Assembly (NCBI GenBank): GCA_964030475.1 | Contig: CAXIPT010000020.1 | Span: 233,854-297,853 of the forward strand | Origin: Tethya wilhelma | Taxonomy: Eukaryota; Porifera; Demospongiae; Tethyida; Tethyidae | Length of the DNA: 64,000 bases | Direction of reading: 5' to 3' | Shown: piece after piece, positions 32,629-44,225 of the stretch | Layout of the letters: each line of letters begins with the position of its first letter | How positions within the stretch are numbered: position 1 is the first letter of the stretch | Translations under genes and position numbers: made by a program | The notes under the pieces: generated by a model | The model's database searches: none | Seen by the model: the letters and a program-made list of their open reading frames with translations, nothing else | What the model was told of the DNA's origin: nothing

Positions 32629-33526
32629 GGTATCCCTTCTAAAATAACCTCCACCACGTACTTCTTCATCACTATCATACAAACTTCGTAGAAGATGATG
32701 TTGTTCAGCATCAACTTGGGGAAATAATTCTAGTATCAATGAGTCAGGCTTAGGTTTTGATATAGGTATCTCATCTCTTGAATTAGAATCATCAGAAATT
32801 AGAATTGGATCACATGAAGTGGATCCAGTATTTAAAGAAGCACATGGCATTTGGATCAATGGTACTGGTGATTCAGAATTTGAACGAACAAAAGAGATCG
32901 GAGGTGCTGGACTGACAATTGTGGCTGACGTACAAAAACAGTACCAGATGATGTTGAACATTTCACAGAATTCGAAGGAACATGAGATCTAGATGTCATT
33001 ACTGATACATTGACTGAAGGAGCAGATAATACTCTGATGGGAGGAAGAGGAGATGTTGATGTTACACCAACTGAAGGAGCACATGATACTCTGATGGAAG
33101 GAAAAGATGTTGATGTTACACTAACTGAAGGAGCGGATGATACTCTGATGGAAGGAAAAGATATTACACTAACTGAAGGAGCAGATGATACTCTGATGGA
33201 AGGAAAAGATGTAAATAAATAAAACAGTTGATATTACACTAACTGAAGGAGCGGATGATACTCTGATGGAAGGAAAAGATGTAAATAAATAAAACAGTTG
33301 ATATTACACTAACTGAAGGAGCAGATGATACTCTGATGGAAGGAAAAGATGTAAATAAATAAAACAGTTGATGTTACACTAACTGAAGGAGCGTAACTGG
33401 CCAGCTCTAATTCACTGTCCATACGGATGCAGAGGAATACGAGAATGCCTAGTTGGATTTCTGAACACATTTCTATGTTCTTTGAATACATTTGGCTGTA
33501 AATAACCTGGAAAACAATTAATAGCA
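32629..33526. repeat. Inverted copy of 47945-48845
   Basis: The segment is nearly identical to the reverse complement of the 5' part of the HECT-type gene region, tandem repeat included. It begins right at the N. Likely allelic. Confidence 0.85.
33005..33410. repeat. 48-70 bp tandem repeat (inverted copy)
   Basis: Units contain ACTGAAGGAGC, GATGATACTCTGATGGAAGG and AAAAGATGT. Three 3' units have an extra 22 bp (AAATAAATAAAACAGTTGAT). It mirrors 48085-48470. The plus-strand reading (TEGADDTLMEGKD repeats) is the shadow of the Ser/Pro-rich repeats on the other strand. Confidence 0.8.
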
Positions 33527-33565
33527 TACATTAAAAATGCTGACTTAGCATATTTCGTGAGTCTT

Positions 33566-34470
33566 AATAATAACACTAATTACACTTGTGAAAATTTACC
33601 TTTATTTCTTCGTTCATGCTGGCAAGAAGCTGCAACACATGTGTGGCGAATGGGTTTATTGCAAGGTTTCTCAAGATAACCTCGACTGGTTCATCTGATG
33701 ACACGCTGCATAGTATCGCTTCCCAGACGCGCGCAGGCTTGCGGCCTGGGCGACGTAATTGCCGAACCGGTCTTTGCATAATTTTGGTAGAGTGGGCATC
33801 AGCAGTATATCGATAGCGTCTCCGTGAGACGAGTAGGCGGCTTGTAACATTCCGCTTCCACTTCATTGAGAAAGCTTTCTCGGCAGTAAGCGAAGAGATT
33901 TGCTCTTCTGCTCCAGGAGCGGCCATCACAGATTCAGACAGTGATACAAATGTGAGCTTCAGCCTTCGAAATAATGCTGAGTAAGCGATCTATTTGTACG
34001 TATAGCGGTTTGGCTTGCGCGAATTGCGGTTAGAGCTCACAGCAGTTATTGCAGAAGGCGGAAACTTGACTCCGGAAATGAATCTAAGCGCCTATAGTAT
34101 CACAATCTGTTTACATGTTGTGGCAAGAAGCTTCAATAGTGGAAAAGCCATTATTATAATAGTTACATGTACTGCATGTATAGCTAGAAATTTATAAGGA
34201 GTATAATTTTTGTCTTTTTACAGCAACAGTAACACAACCAGACATCATAGACATAATTTCAAAAAACTCTTGAATTCCATATAAGTCTAAGAGAGAGGGA
34301 GTGTCACATACACTTCATGAGATGCATGTACAAACAATGTAAGAATTAATAACTATATGACTGATTGTACTTTCAAATCTTTTCCAATCTGCTTGAGCAC
34401 AATCATACGTATGCTGGTACTCTAGCTGCATTTCAAGTTCAGACTCTGTGAAGTAAACAAAGGAGAGATA
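33566..34470. repeat. Direct duplication, second copy
   Basis: This is the partner of 31723-32627. On the minus strand it reads WEAILCSVSSDEPVEVILRN, LAINPFATHVLQLLAS, open for 117 codons (33576-33929). I do not recognise the protein. Confidence 0.7.
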
Positions 34471-34509
34471 TAACAACTTGAAAATCATGTAATCACATAG
34501 CATTTGGTG

Positions 34510-34510
<1 letters not shown>

Positions 34511-34561
<51 letters not shown>

Positions 34562-34658
34562 GTTTGCCATTGACCCCCTGTGATCCCTAGCTACTCTATT
34601 GTCACCTCCACCCAGCCGGTAACTGGCTAAAAACTTTGTTGCTAGGCAATCATGAATG

Positions 34659-34700
<42 letters not shown>
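34511..34700. repeat. (TC)n(AC)n and (AC)n microsatellites
   Basis: A TC tract at 34511-34530 runs straight into an AC tract to 34557. A second AC tract lies at 34661-34700. Confidence 0.95.
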
Positions 34701-34702
<2 letters not shown>

Positions 34703-35169
34703 GAACACTTGGTTCTACATAAAATATCTAAGAAAAGAGAGCTCTAAATAGATCCAGAGATTTACTGTACATTCAGGTTCAATCCTCCTGTAAGCTCCTC
34801 TTAAGAAAACAGAACTGAGTAGATTTCAGATCTACAATTTTCCCCATCATTACATGTGACAATTAATCTAAATATATTCCTACTGTACATTTAAGTCTTG
34901 CACTGTAAGATGCACTTGAAATATTGACATGCAAGAACAGATAGATGCTTTCTCTGCATGCAGTTACTGTTGAGCACCTCAGTATTCACCTTCATCTATT
35001 ATTAGAAAATCAGAACAAAATAGCTATCTAACAATTCATTGATATTAAAACATCCTAGCATAGAGACACCAAAAATCAATAATGTGTGGGTGTCAGTGTG
35101 TGGGAGGGCGGAATGGGAAACAAGACATTAGCAAGCAGGCAAGTATACTGTAGACACTGTGTGTGTGTG
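34701..35169. other. No gene seen
   Basis: Intergenic, AT-rich. It is downstream of the minus-strand gag-like gene, and no reverse transcriptase or recombinase follows. Confidence 0.4.
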
Positions 35170-36300
35170 GCACTCGCTCTACTATAACCTCTTGTCTGAT
35201 TTGAGAAGTATAGGCCGAGGCATTCCCAATTAGGACGACGACCCGTAACACCTCCTTGGTGGGAATGAGTTCATCCTCCTTACCCGTGAACCCCTGCTTA
35301 GACATTTGGGACCAGAGGTGGGCAAGCGGTGCACTAGGTGCGATAACTGCAGCTTGAATATGCGATAGATCTTTATCCATCTTGGTGGGAAAATCTTTCT
35401 CCAGGATGCTAACGATGTCACTGTCTGCCTTTGGTACGTGAATCTGATCCACATCAGGTAAAGGATAGGTGGCTGCAATCTGCCTCCTTCTTCTACGAGG
35501 GATGCATCTGCGAAAGGTTGCTGTAATGAACTTTCTGACCTCCTCATGCGTGTCGTCCTTCTCTCCAACCTTGTAGAAGGACTCAGGATCGAAGTCATCA
35601 TCGCTCTCATCATCCCTATCCTCTTCATCATCTTAATTGATGGGAGTTTCTGACTGACGGGGACGTTTGGCTATTGGTGTGTCTGTTTGTTCAAGGCCTA
35701 GTGTGAAGAGAGACAAGTATTGATTATAACTGCCCCTGGCCTTACGCTGAAGCATCCCCCCCTATAATATGGATCGTGGGAGGGTTGCAACCTATAGGCC
35801 GACATCCGTTGGCATGGTGGCCTGAAAGATGCGGACCTAAAGTATTAATGTTATGGCAGTAGACACACCCATTGGCATGGTGGCCTGTGGGGTGCTGTGC
35901 AGTCAAACATCCGGGCATGGTGGCCAGCGAGATGATGACTTAATCATAGAGTATTAGCAGCAGACACCCATAGGCATGATGGCCTGTGGAGTGCTGTGCA
36001 GGACGTCAAACATCCGGGCATGGTGGCCTGCGAGATGCTGACTTAGTAGACATCCGTCGGCGTGGTGGCCTGCGGGATACCGCCAATTTCCAAAATACTT
36101 ATTAAAAACTTAATTGTCTTACTTCTCTTGTGAAGATTCAATCTTGGGTAGAAAACTGGGTCCGACGATACTCCCAATGTAACAGGGCTCGACACACTTC
36201 CAAGTCCAAGGGACGCCAGAGTTGAGGCGCTTGAAGTTGCAGAGCTGGGACCAGCCCGAGCCGACTGGAGGTCCAGCAAACGAGAAATCGAAAAACTCAT
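35170..36300 (-). pseudogene. Two-exon gag-like gene (DIRS-type retroelement?)
   Basis: Exon 1 (36300 to about 36125) starts MSFSISRLLDLQSARAGPSS and is Ser/Ala-rich. Its donor GTAAGA leaves one base. Exon 2 (from 35697, after TTCACACTAG) begins with two bases that restore the frame, then LEQTDTPIAKRPRQSETPIN, a TAA stop, an acidic run (DDEEDRDDESDDDFDPESF), RRCIPRRRRRQIA and VPKADSDIVSILEKDFP, LSHIQAAVIAPSAPLAHLWS and VVVLIGNASAYTSQIRQ. The last part resembles the capsid-like ORF seen with DIRS-type elements (PLxxL, LGNAsaxxSxxRR). The assignment is tentative. The stop at about 35635 makes this copy defective unless it is read through. The intron holds a minisatellite. Confidence 0.45.
35735..36085. 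repeat. Minisatellite with GGCATGGTGGCCTG core
   Basis: The core GGCATGGTGGCCTG occurs about seven times between 35811 and 36074 with alternating spacing of roughly 43 and 60 bp. The linkers read GACATCCG and GTGCTGTGCAG. It lies inside the intron of the gag-like gene. Confidence 0.8.
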
Positions 36301-36607
36301 GATGCAAGATTGTCAGAAGACAAACCATTACCATTTCCGATCTGGTTCTGACGATAGATACAGGTCGGGAAGGCTCAGAGAAAACTTTTGAAAGACACAC
36401 TTAAACTGCTCGTTCTCTTCAGAAACGAGCAAAAATTTTAGGCCACCAAAGGTCACGTGAGCAGGGTTCATATAGTCTTAATTTTAACAATCTCCAATAA
36501 TCTTTGAAGTTTGCTGTTAAATAGCTAGTCCGGAAGTTAAGATTAGGCCAAATACGATGTCATATATGAAGCCTTGCCACGAAGTGGAATCATGTACATG
36601 ACTTGAT
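36301..36607. other. Upstream of the gag-like gene; nothing else seen
   Basis: No promoter element is clear and no other gene is supported here. Confidence 0.35.
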
Positions 36608-37762
36608 AGCACACCAACCATGCACAAGCCTTGGCACATGCACTAACTAGCTATAGCTCCACATTTCGAATTGCATGTACTTGAATGTGCCCCTTCTTAA
36701 ACTTTTAAATATGAGGGCAACATTATAACACTCAGTCTGACAGATTTCGAAGTTTTAGTGGACTACTGACAACAATTAAGTACCCAAAAAGTATATTATG
36801 TTGTTGTGCATCTCAATATGAAGCATGCATAAAATCCAGATACTATAGCGTGTATCATAGCTATATACATGTAATATGAGTGTATCAGAACATTATAATC
36901 CACATGCTAACTCTGTGATGAAGCAGAACAAATCACATGCTTTTAATCAGGTATGCTATGCTCAGCAGCTATGATTAGCACGAGTAGTCAGATTACTTAG
37001 CAGGCCACCCTGAAAATCTATACATGCTAATATGCTTATACAGTGCTGCTGTCGACCGACAGTCACTTGGCTACTGGAGCAACATGGAATTCACTGGCGT
37101 CTCAAGTCAACGTGGGGAAGGCTTGAACCAAATTACACTCACATGTAGTAAACGGTTCTGACTGTCTGGCCAATGTTGGTTGACCCTTAGCTCGGCCACC
37201 ATATGCATAATGTGAGAGTACGTGTCAGTTTGAAAGTTCAAACTAAGATAGATCCAGAGGGCTAGGGAGGTCTGAAGCAATAAAAAATAGTTAAAACTTA
37301 ATCAAATGTAATCAACCTCAGTCGCCTTAGTAATACCGTGATTGACCTGGTCCATGTCTTGGGCCTATAAATGATGTGCTTGCAGTTGAGGCAGAGGGGC
37401 CAGGATGTGGATTGAATGGCTGAAGAGAGCTTGATGGAGTTGATAGGGAAGAGGTAGTATTGGATTGAGACATTGACGATGGCACAGTGACAGACAAAGC
37501 GGCGGCAGTCGTAGTTTGTTTTGTATTTAGAGGAATGGACAAGTTGTCTGCAATTTGCTGCAAAGTGGTGAAACATTCTTCCAATTGTTGACGAATTATC
37601 TGGCTAGTATCTCCACTTTCACTCGAATTTTGCATCGTGACAAAATTGACAAAAGTCTTGAACTAATCCTCAAAAAGAAATTATGCTGACTGTGCACCAA
37701 GTGAGAGTGTGCTTTATTTCGAGTTAACAGTACTCAGGCTGCAGTGTACGTGTGCAGTGGTA
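36608..37762. repeat. Inverted, diverged copy of 45016-46101
   Basis: The two blocks align end to end in opposite orientation at clearly lower identity than the contig-overlap pairs. It is therefore an older duplication, probably of an integrase-type transposon. The join at 37762 flips to the plus-strand sequence that follows. Confidence 0.75.
37327..37635 (-). CDS. Ser/Thr/Pro-rich ORF of an integrase-type element
   Basis: A 102-codon frame contains TSQIIRQQLEECFTTLQQIA and a Ser/Thr/Pro tail (SSSLQPFNPHPGPSASTAST). The diverged copy is at 45187-45480. It resembles the linker that lies between the N-terminal helices and the DNA-binding part of rva_4-type integrase proteins. Function unknown. 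Not obviously intact as part of a full gene. Confidence 0.35.
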   Translation of the reverse strand: MQNSSESGDTSQIIRQQLEECFTTLQQIADNLSIPLNTKQTTTAAALSVTVPSSMSQSNTTSSLSTPSSSLQPFNPHPGPSASTASTSFIGPRHGPGQSRYY

Positions 37763-37930
37763 GTGTTTGTAATCCTTTGTAGATCAAGACCAAGGTCCTA
37801 GGCAAGATGGACGCCACGATGAATGGCTGTGACGTTCTTTTGAGACAGCTGCAATCTTTGTTAAGAGACCTAACAAGAGTTTTATAGGATGGTACGCCTA
37901 ACAAAGAAACATGTGAAAATTTGTTAATAG
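37763..37930 (+). pseudogene. N-terminal piece of integrase-type protein, truncated
   Basis: ATGGACGCC at 37808 opens MDATMNGCDVLLRQLQSLLR, with a TAG stop at about 37887 where the copy at 44800 has CAG, and the homology ends at 37929. The other half of this exon lies inverted just to the left (37762 downwards). Confidence 0.5.
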
Positions 37931-38259
37931 CTGCCATTTTGCCATACGCGATATGCATTTGTCGCAGTGCATGGCAATTTTTTTTTGACACTAATTCCAC
38001 TCTGTATAAGCAGCAACTGTGTGGTTACTATTTTACCACAAATTGCTTGCTGTTGTTATCTTGGTGTACCACTGTATTTATAATAGCTATATATAGTAAC
38101 ATTAATTTGACTCTACTAGCTGCTATAGCTATAGCTACACCACTGATATGCATGGGCTGTCATTCTAGCTAAATATCCCAGCTATAATACTATTAGTAGT
38201 ATTATTATTGTTGTTTAAAAAATATTAAAATGTGTAATACTATAATTTGTAATAGGTTC
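37931..38259. other. No gene seen
   Basis: AT-rich, with ATAGCTATAG-type repeats. No coding signal. Confidence 0.4.
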
Positions 38260-39032
38260 CACCTCAAGTACAAGCACAGTACAACACATTACAGTGCATA
38301 CACACATAATGATGCAGTTGAGCTTCTTCGAGTTGCAGTCAATGGCGTGATTGAAGACAGTGGATTTAGAATTAGTTCCGAATCAGCCAAACGTGCACTT
38401 TCGACCACAAAGCAACTTTCCCAGTGGCTAGAAGACCCACAGAACCAAGCAGAGTCATCTCAATTCCTTTCAAAATTGACCAACATGTTTCAGAGGTGTA
38501 TGTATACCCACAGCATAGAAGAGCCACAAGAAGCGAGTGGAGAGAATGTGGTTAAACTATCATCAACTGTGCATATCAGAGGGATATGCAAGCACATGGG
38601 AGAGTTTTATACATGCATCCATAGCAGCAGATCGTTGTCCAGCCCTGAGTCAACGCATTGGCCACAAAATCTTCAAGGAGATTGTGAAAGAAAGGATCCT
38701 GTTAAGTTTACAGAAGAAGAGAGACTTGAAGATCAATGCTCTTGCGTATGAAGAACTAAGTGCTCTGTGGTATGCTGCAGGATAAATCCCAAGACACTTG
38801 CAAAAGAAAATAAAGAAGCTTTCTCCGAAGACAAACCATCACAAGGATGAAATGCTCCTATACATTAATTGTGGAGTGGTTGGATGATGGGGACGAAGAC
38901 CACCCAGACTCCCACGAATGGATCGATACAGTTGATCGTGGAGGCCTTGTACACGTTAACAATACCTTCTATGACATGTTGGTGGCCGTGGAGGTAGAAG
39001 TGAGAAGGGCCGGAAACCGTGAACTGCCATGA
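38260..39032 (+). pseudogene. Transposon-associated protein fragment (DRGGL motif)
   Basis: Frames broken at about 38540, 38785 and 38870 give LSQWLEDPQNQAESSQFLSK, then MWLNYHQLCISEGYASTWES and SALWYAAG, and lastly EWIDTVDRGGLVHVNNTFYD with EVEVRR. The ending EWxxxxDRGGLxHVxxxxY is a pattern I associate with repeated hypothetical proteins of sponge and cnidarian transposons. I cannot name the family. The minus-strand P-element-like fragment lies just downstream. Confidence 0.4.
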
Positions 39033-39499
39033 TGCTCTGCCTAATTTTCAAAAGTGAGGAGTGCTATCTACAACAGTGAAGATGTTCGCTTCTTTTACTG
39101 GGCACTTCTTAGTATTTTAGGCGGAAAACAAGCAACAGAGCTGTTGCTTTTGATGGTAGTTGATCTCTGGATCACAACAATCCATGGTTTTTCCTATGCT
39201 TCTTCGTGGATGGAAAAATGTATGTAATTTAAGCACACAATTTAGGCTTACAAAACTCTAATTACGTAAACAACTTACCCCAGCAACAGTTAGCACCACA
39301 CACTTAGAGTCGGAGAGTAACCAAAATTAGTATAAATTATTCACATTTCTGATATTATATTATGGTTATTATAATCTTCATAATTATTAATTATAATAAT
39401 CTATGGTTTTATGTATGTAACACTAATAGTATTATGACAAAATTATAAGATTTAATGGTTATGATATAATGGTTATTAATATTACAACCAAGATTTGAG
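39033..39499. other. No gene seen
   Basis: Strongly AT-rich, especially 39330-39480. Confidence 0.4.
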
Positions 39500-39524
39500 T
39501 AATGTATGACAATGGTTACTTCTT

Positions 39525-39800
39525 TTATCTTCACTTTGGCAAAGGTTCACGATTCTCATCTGTTACCCATAGTTCTTTGTCTCCAAGACGGCAGTTTCCA
39601 GTTGATGGACCCTTGCATACTGTGCCAATGACCATCACGGCTTGGGTGTTCTTGAGGAATTCACTTACACAAGGATTGTCATGAACTCCTCCTCTTTGGC
39701 GTTGCACCCCAAAGAAATTTTCAAGAGGATCTTGACAAATTCTTTGACTTAAGAAGGAGTGCACAGTTGGAACTGAGAATAGGTACCTCACCAACTCGAC
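39525..39800 (-). pseudogene. P-element/THAP9-like transposase C-terminal fragment
   Basis: The minus strand reads RICQDPLENFFGVQRQRGGV then HDNPCVSEFLKNTQAVMVIG. The pattern DPLENxFGxxRxxGGxxDNPxxxxF is the C-terminal signature of P-element/THAP9 transposases. It is open for 87 codons (39531-39794) with no catalytic domain upstream, so it is a fragment. Confidence 0.7.
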
Positions 39801-40668
39801 AAATGACTTTACTTAAAGGAACTGGAGAATTTTTTAAAAAAAGAAAAAATTTGAATATATATACATTATACTTGTCATATTACTAGCTGTGAAATCTGTT
39901 TATTTTTTTTTAAATAAAAAAAAAGGAAAACAACATGTAGCTCTCTCTTATCAGTTGAGAATGGGTTGGTTGTTTTATACGAGAGGTCAGACCCTGTCTC
40001 TGGTTTCCCACAGCAATAATATTATAGTGTACATGTTATAGTGTACATGTGGTACAACAAACACATTCAATATACCTTCTTTGCGACCACCATGAACACC
40101 ATGTCTGGTTGTTCTGGTCAGCTTCTTTGCACCATCCTGGAGGGTCACTGGGTGAGAGTGAACTAGACACTGTAACGAAAAGGAAAAAATGTTGACCTTT
40201 AGTTAGTGTACGTGTAATACAACAAACACATTCACTGTACCTTCTTTGCAACCCCCATGTGCACCAAGTCTGGTTGTTCTGGTCAGCTTCTTCAGACTAT
40301 CCTGAAGACTGAGGCACTGGGTCACTACTGGGTGAGGGTGAACCCTGGGCTATATACGTACAGTTTTTATCGAACAATGATTGCACATAGTTGCTTACAG
40401 TGAAACTGGTAGGTAACAACCAGTTTTTGGTTATACACTGGTTGCGTTTGTGTGTGTGAATGGAAGGGGGATCGCGGGCTAGGGAATACACAGTTCTTTC
40501 AAATCACCATTTATATGTGATACACAGGGAATTATTTAATTTGCCTATTATCACCATTGAACTACCCACAAAAATATTTGGAAAATTTTCTGCATCAATC
40601 GTCAAATCACCAAGTTTAATGTACCACCAATATTTTTATATCAGTGGTTACATAAAAATCAACCATGC
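39801..40668. repeat. Intergenic with a roughly 200-bp direct repeat
   Basis: Positions 40030-40165 and 40205-40345 are diverged tandem copies (ACAACAAACACATTCA, TCTGGTTGTTCTGGTCAGCT, CACTGGGTGAG). On the minus strand they read DQNNQTWC-like short exons, but this is weak. A/T homopolymers lie at 39835-39925. Confidence 0.5.
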
Positions 40669-41027
40669 TACCGTACTGGCGCGTTATTAGGCGCACTTCG
40701 CGTATAAGCGCACACTCGAATATAAGTGTATGCCTCGTTGTTGCTCTTGACACTTCATTGTTAAGCGCTATGATGATTTTTACTATTGACACAGGGAAAG
40801 GATCCGCTTCTAGACACGTAGACAACACTTCACCCATAAAAAGAGTCCACACGCTCTTGCAGACAAGTTGTGCTCGAATAACGCTCTCCAAAAAATTCCG
40901 TTGCCTCCCTTTGAAACGTTGCTCACGTGGCAGTGTATCTCGTTATTACGCGCATTTCGCTGTTAAGCGCCTATTTTCTTCCTGTGGAAATATAAGCGTA
41001 TGCGCTTAATAACGCGCCAGTACGGTA
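40669..41027. mobile_element. Palindromic MITE, TACCGTACTGGCGCG ends
   Basis: The left end TACCGTACTGGCGCGTTATT and the right end AATAACGCGCCAGTACGGTA are inverted over about 359 bp. The arms continue as GCGTATAAGCGCA/GCGTATGCGC. TA on both sides is either part of the end or a target duplication. The inner sequence has no convincing ORF. Confidence 0.85.
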
Positions 41028-41344
41028 TCATCTCAGATAGATTTTATATAAATTACAGTAAATATTACCAGCAGAACATTGAGGGCATATCCAAAGTATA
41101 GAGCATCATCTGTGTCAGTAAACACTTCAACCGGAATCAGTACACAACCTTCATGAAACCAGATATCACGTCAGTCGCAGCACACCATTTGTTTCGAATT
41201 AATCGGCATTCTACATATGCAAAAAAATCTCAACTGTTACTCTGTTGAGAATTCGTCTTGCGAATGTTATGTCCGAGCTTGGAAATGGTTGCAATTGCTT
41301 CTTGCTAAAGCATGAATGAAGATGGCTTCTTATTTCTTTTTGTT

Positions 41345-41465
41345 ATAGTTATAATCTGGTTTCAAGGATTTATGGCAGTAAACTGCCTGAGCCTGAGGGC
41401 GTAGCCCGAAGGCGAAGGCTGTTTACGTAGCCATAAATCCTTGGAAACCAGTTTATAACTGTTAT
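41345..41465. mobile_element. Short fold-back element
   Basis: GTTATAATCTGGTTTCAAGG at the left pairs with CCTTGGAAACCAGTTTATAA at the right. The inner part ATTTATGGC / GCCATAAAT is also inverted around a CCTGAGGGCGTAGCCCGAAG loop. Confidence 0.8.
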
Positions 41466-42239
41466 ATTTCCGCACAAAAGTTGCTTTTCATTGGTTAAAT
41501 TTTCTGTTGCAATCTGATTGGTCCACGTTTACTATATTACCTTCGCTTCTCCAGCAAAACAACCAGTTTTTGCTCAGTCAGAAATTCAAAAGAACACTCA
41601 AAATAGCTCAGTTCTCGCTAGTCTTTACACAGTTTTGCTTTGCTTGCTACATCAAAGACAGTGCCAAGAAACCGGTGAACGTTAAATAGAACACTACAAC
41701 AGTGTAAGCGTCGACCTTTACCAGGCAATAAGTGTTTCTGGCAGAATTTCAGCGAATGTGGCTGCTACCAGTGCCTCTGTACCAGTCTGTGGACGATTTT
41801 ATCTTTCATGCTGGCAGTTTAAAACAGCTTGAATGTGTAAGTGTTAGGCTAGAGCGTTGGCCTATTGAAATTTTCAGTGCATGCATGATTCTGCCAGAAT
41901 TTAGTGAACTCAGTCTGTTGTGGCTCCTTCCTATATATCCCGTTGGACTATTTCCGAGGCTCTCTCTTGCTGATAGTTTAAAGGCTTGATAAACAACCCT
42001 ACATCTTCATACACTAAAATTAATGAAGGAACAATATTCATATCAAAAGTTATAATGAAGGAACAATATGCAAATGAAGGAACAATATTCTGCTAAAATT
42101 GACATTCCTGTATTCTCATTGGTATTCTACTGCATTGTAGACCATACAGCCTTGTTGATGATTACTGCATTGTAGTCGAAATTTTTGGCAAGAATGTAAT
42201 GGTGTTAAAATTTTAACTTTGAAATATGTACCAGTCAGT
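41466..42239. other. No supported gene
   Basis: Open frames at 41507-41689 and 41732-41989 have no recognised domain. A short direct repeat AATGAAGGAACAATAT recurs at 42022-42085. Confidence 0.4.
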
Positions 42240-42950
42240 AATCCCATTCTCCGGAAGGGGATGCAATTCTGTTTCATCAATACGGTGACCAAAGTAGTCT
42301 ACTGAACTCTTCAAGAACACACACTTGTTGATCTTGAGCTTCAGATTGGCATTCTTGAGCCATTTAAGTACTTCCTTCAGAGACTCCAAATTTCCTTTCT
42401 CTTACTCTCGTGCTACCAATATGTCATCTATAAACAACACCTTTGATACCCTTGAGTAGTTTCTCCATTACTCTTTGGAAAATCCCTAGTGCAGACGATA
42501 CTCCGAAAGGTAGCCTGGTATACCTAAATAACCCCTTGTGGGTATTGATAACCATATATTTCTTTGAATCATCATCAAGTGATAGCTGCTGGTAAGCTTG
42601 GCTCATGTCTAATTTAGTAAAACACTTGCTTCCCTGTAATTTGGTAAACAAATTGTCCACCTTAGGAATTAGGTAATTGTCCAACTTGGACACTGGGTTG
42701 ATTGTAAGACGGAAATCCCCACAAATCTGAATGCTGTTCTTGTATGCTTTCAATACTGGAACTATTGGCGCCGCCCAGTTGACTGTTTCGACAGGTTCCA
42801 ACATTCCTTCTTGTACCATGCATGTGATCAATCTCTTCCTCAACCATTCCTCTTAGTGCGAAGGGTACAGTCCTTGGTTGATAGTACTGGGGATTGGCTT
42901 GTTTGTTAACATACAACTTAGCTTTGAAGTCATTCATCTTCCCCAGACCT
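42240..42950 (-). pseudogene. Ty3/Gypsy-type reverse transcriptase fragment
   Basis: Reading leftwards: PFALRGMVEEEIDHM, then (frame change) EGMLEPVETVNWAAPIVPVL, FTKLDMSQAYQQL, RYTRLPFGVSSA and IFQRVMEKLLKG. The catalytic FIDDILVA is in another frame at about 42415-42430, followed by a TAA and WLKNANLKLKINKCVF. These are the ordered motifs of a Ty3/Gypsy reverse transcriptase. At least two frameshifts and one stop make it dead. Gag, protease, RNase H, integrase and LTRs are not seen. Confidence 0.85.
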
Positions 42951-43310
42951 GGTGTGAATAGCAGGTGTGGCCTCGAAGCTTAGCACTCAGAGAGGCTGAA
43001 AAGCCTCAGATCTCAGGAACTACAAGGTTTTGTTGAATGCTACGTGTAANACGATTTAGCCATTCCTGTGTCTCATTACATTTCCAATGTTTTTTTATAC
43101 TTGTTATTCTCATTTTTCCATAATTTTACAAATCACATTTGAGTTGGTATGTGTAGCTAGCTGTGAGCTAGTAGTTTGGCAAGCCAGACTACAGAACGGC
43201 GGGCTGCTGAGTACTAAAGCTGTGTAGCCTGCTTGATACTGAAGTGAAACACACATCTCCACATCTCGGTAATTTGGAGGCAGGAGCTGTATCATAATTG
43301 CCCTTCTATA
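42951..43310. other. Contig join at 43050 with repeat fragments on each side
   Basis: Left of the N: a GTGTGGCCTCGAAG block shared with 26330. Right of the N: a fold-back element fragment (ATTTAGCCATTCCTGTGTCT). I see no gene. Confidence 0.6.
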
Positions 43311-44221
43311 TGTGAGGCTCCAAGGGAAAACCGGACGTTTGGGAATTTATTGTTTTTAGAGTAAAATGCGGTTTTAGTTTATTTCGCGTTTTTGCGCGAA
43401 ATTTTTTTTTACTGCACGGGTGCATTGCGCTACATCCCAGCATGCTCCACGCAAAATTTGAGGGGTGGAGCTGCTTCTGTTGCAGAGATATAGACCGTAC
43501 TGTTCGCCCTGTTTATTTTTATTTAGTTGCTAACACGGAGAACTGTTGCTATGCTGTGCATCAGACCGTAGTGAATATTAATGAGCTAGGCAGCTGCCAC
43601 AAAAATGAATTGTTTATTCGATGTTCTCAGTGCTCTATAAGCTGACTGATCTCAGAATTTTGCTACAGCACATGGGCAGATAGGTAAGCTAAAGCTTTAT
43701 ACGTGCTTGTCTAATCCAAGCACTTACATACAGTAGCTTTCTACTCGTAAGTATTGCCTCTCCCTGTACGGCGATCGCGTAGAGGTTACTTTGAGGCTTA
43801 TTTTAGTTCTTGGAACTTACTATACCTAGAATGTATCTCTCTGCTAGCAAGCGCTCACCTCCTTGAGTCCAGTAGCTGTCTCCTGGGTCTTCTTTCCTAG
43901 CTACTCGCTTCTCACTAAATAATTTTAGTCCCCACGTGGCTGGCTGTGGTAATATTCAGCATGTACTGTACACGATCTAATTAAGATACGGAGAGTATAC
44001 GGACCGCCCATAGTTTACATAGCAACAGGTTTACAACTGTTTTACCAGGAAGCCACGAGTAGAGGCAGGGCTGCTTGCAAGAGCAATATCTGGAAAACTA
44101 CAACAGCTATGCGCACCAAATTTTGATATGCGCTTCCTAGAAAGGCCTAGATACACATGGAATAGCTAACACAAAATTCGCGGAAATTCCCAAACGTTTG
44201 GTTTTCGCTTTGAGCCTCACA
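43311..44221. mobile_element. TGTGA-type TIR element, copy A (911 bp)
   Basis: TA at 43309 and 44222 flanks it. The left TIR is TGTGAGGCTCCAAGGGAAAA, then CCGGACGTTTGGGAATTT; the right TIR (reversed) is the same over 38 bp with four mismatches. The interior is about 95% identical, in reverse, to 46810-47704, but the TIR differs strongly. No transposase is encoded. It truncates the integrase-type ORF at 44226. Confidence 0.85.
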
Positions 44222-44225
44222 TATA

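Noticed and set aside
32998..33222. Plus-strand ORF with TEGADDTLMEGKD repeats as a repetitive protein
   Set aside because: It is the opposite strand of the tandem repeat upstream of the HECT-type exons; the Ser/Pro-rich reading on the other strand fits its context better.
33005..33410. CRISPR-like array of regular repeats
   Set aside because: The units are contiguous tandem repeats without unique spacers, and the DNA is animal nuclear.
44137..44225. C-terminal extension of the integrase ORF (frame continues to 44137)
   Set aside because: The frame merely runs on into the right TIR of the TGTGA element copy A; homology ends at KLIRY.
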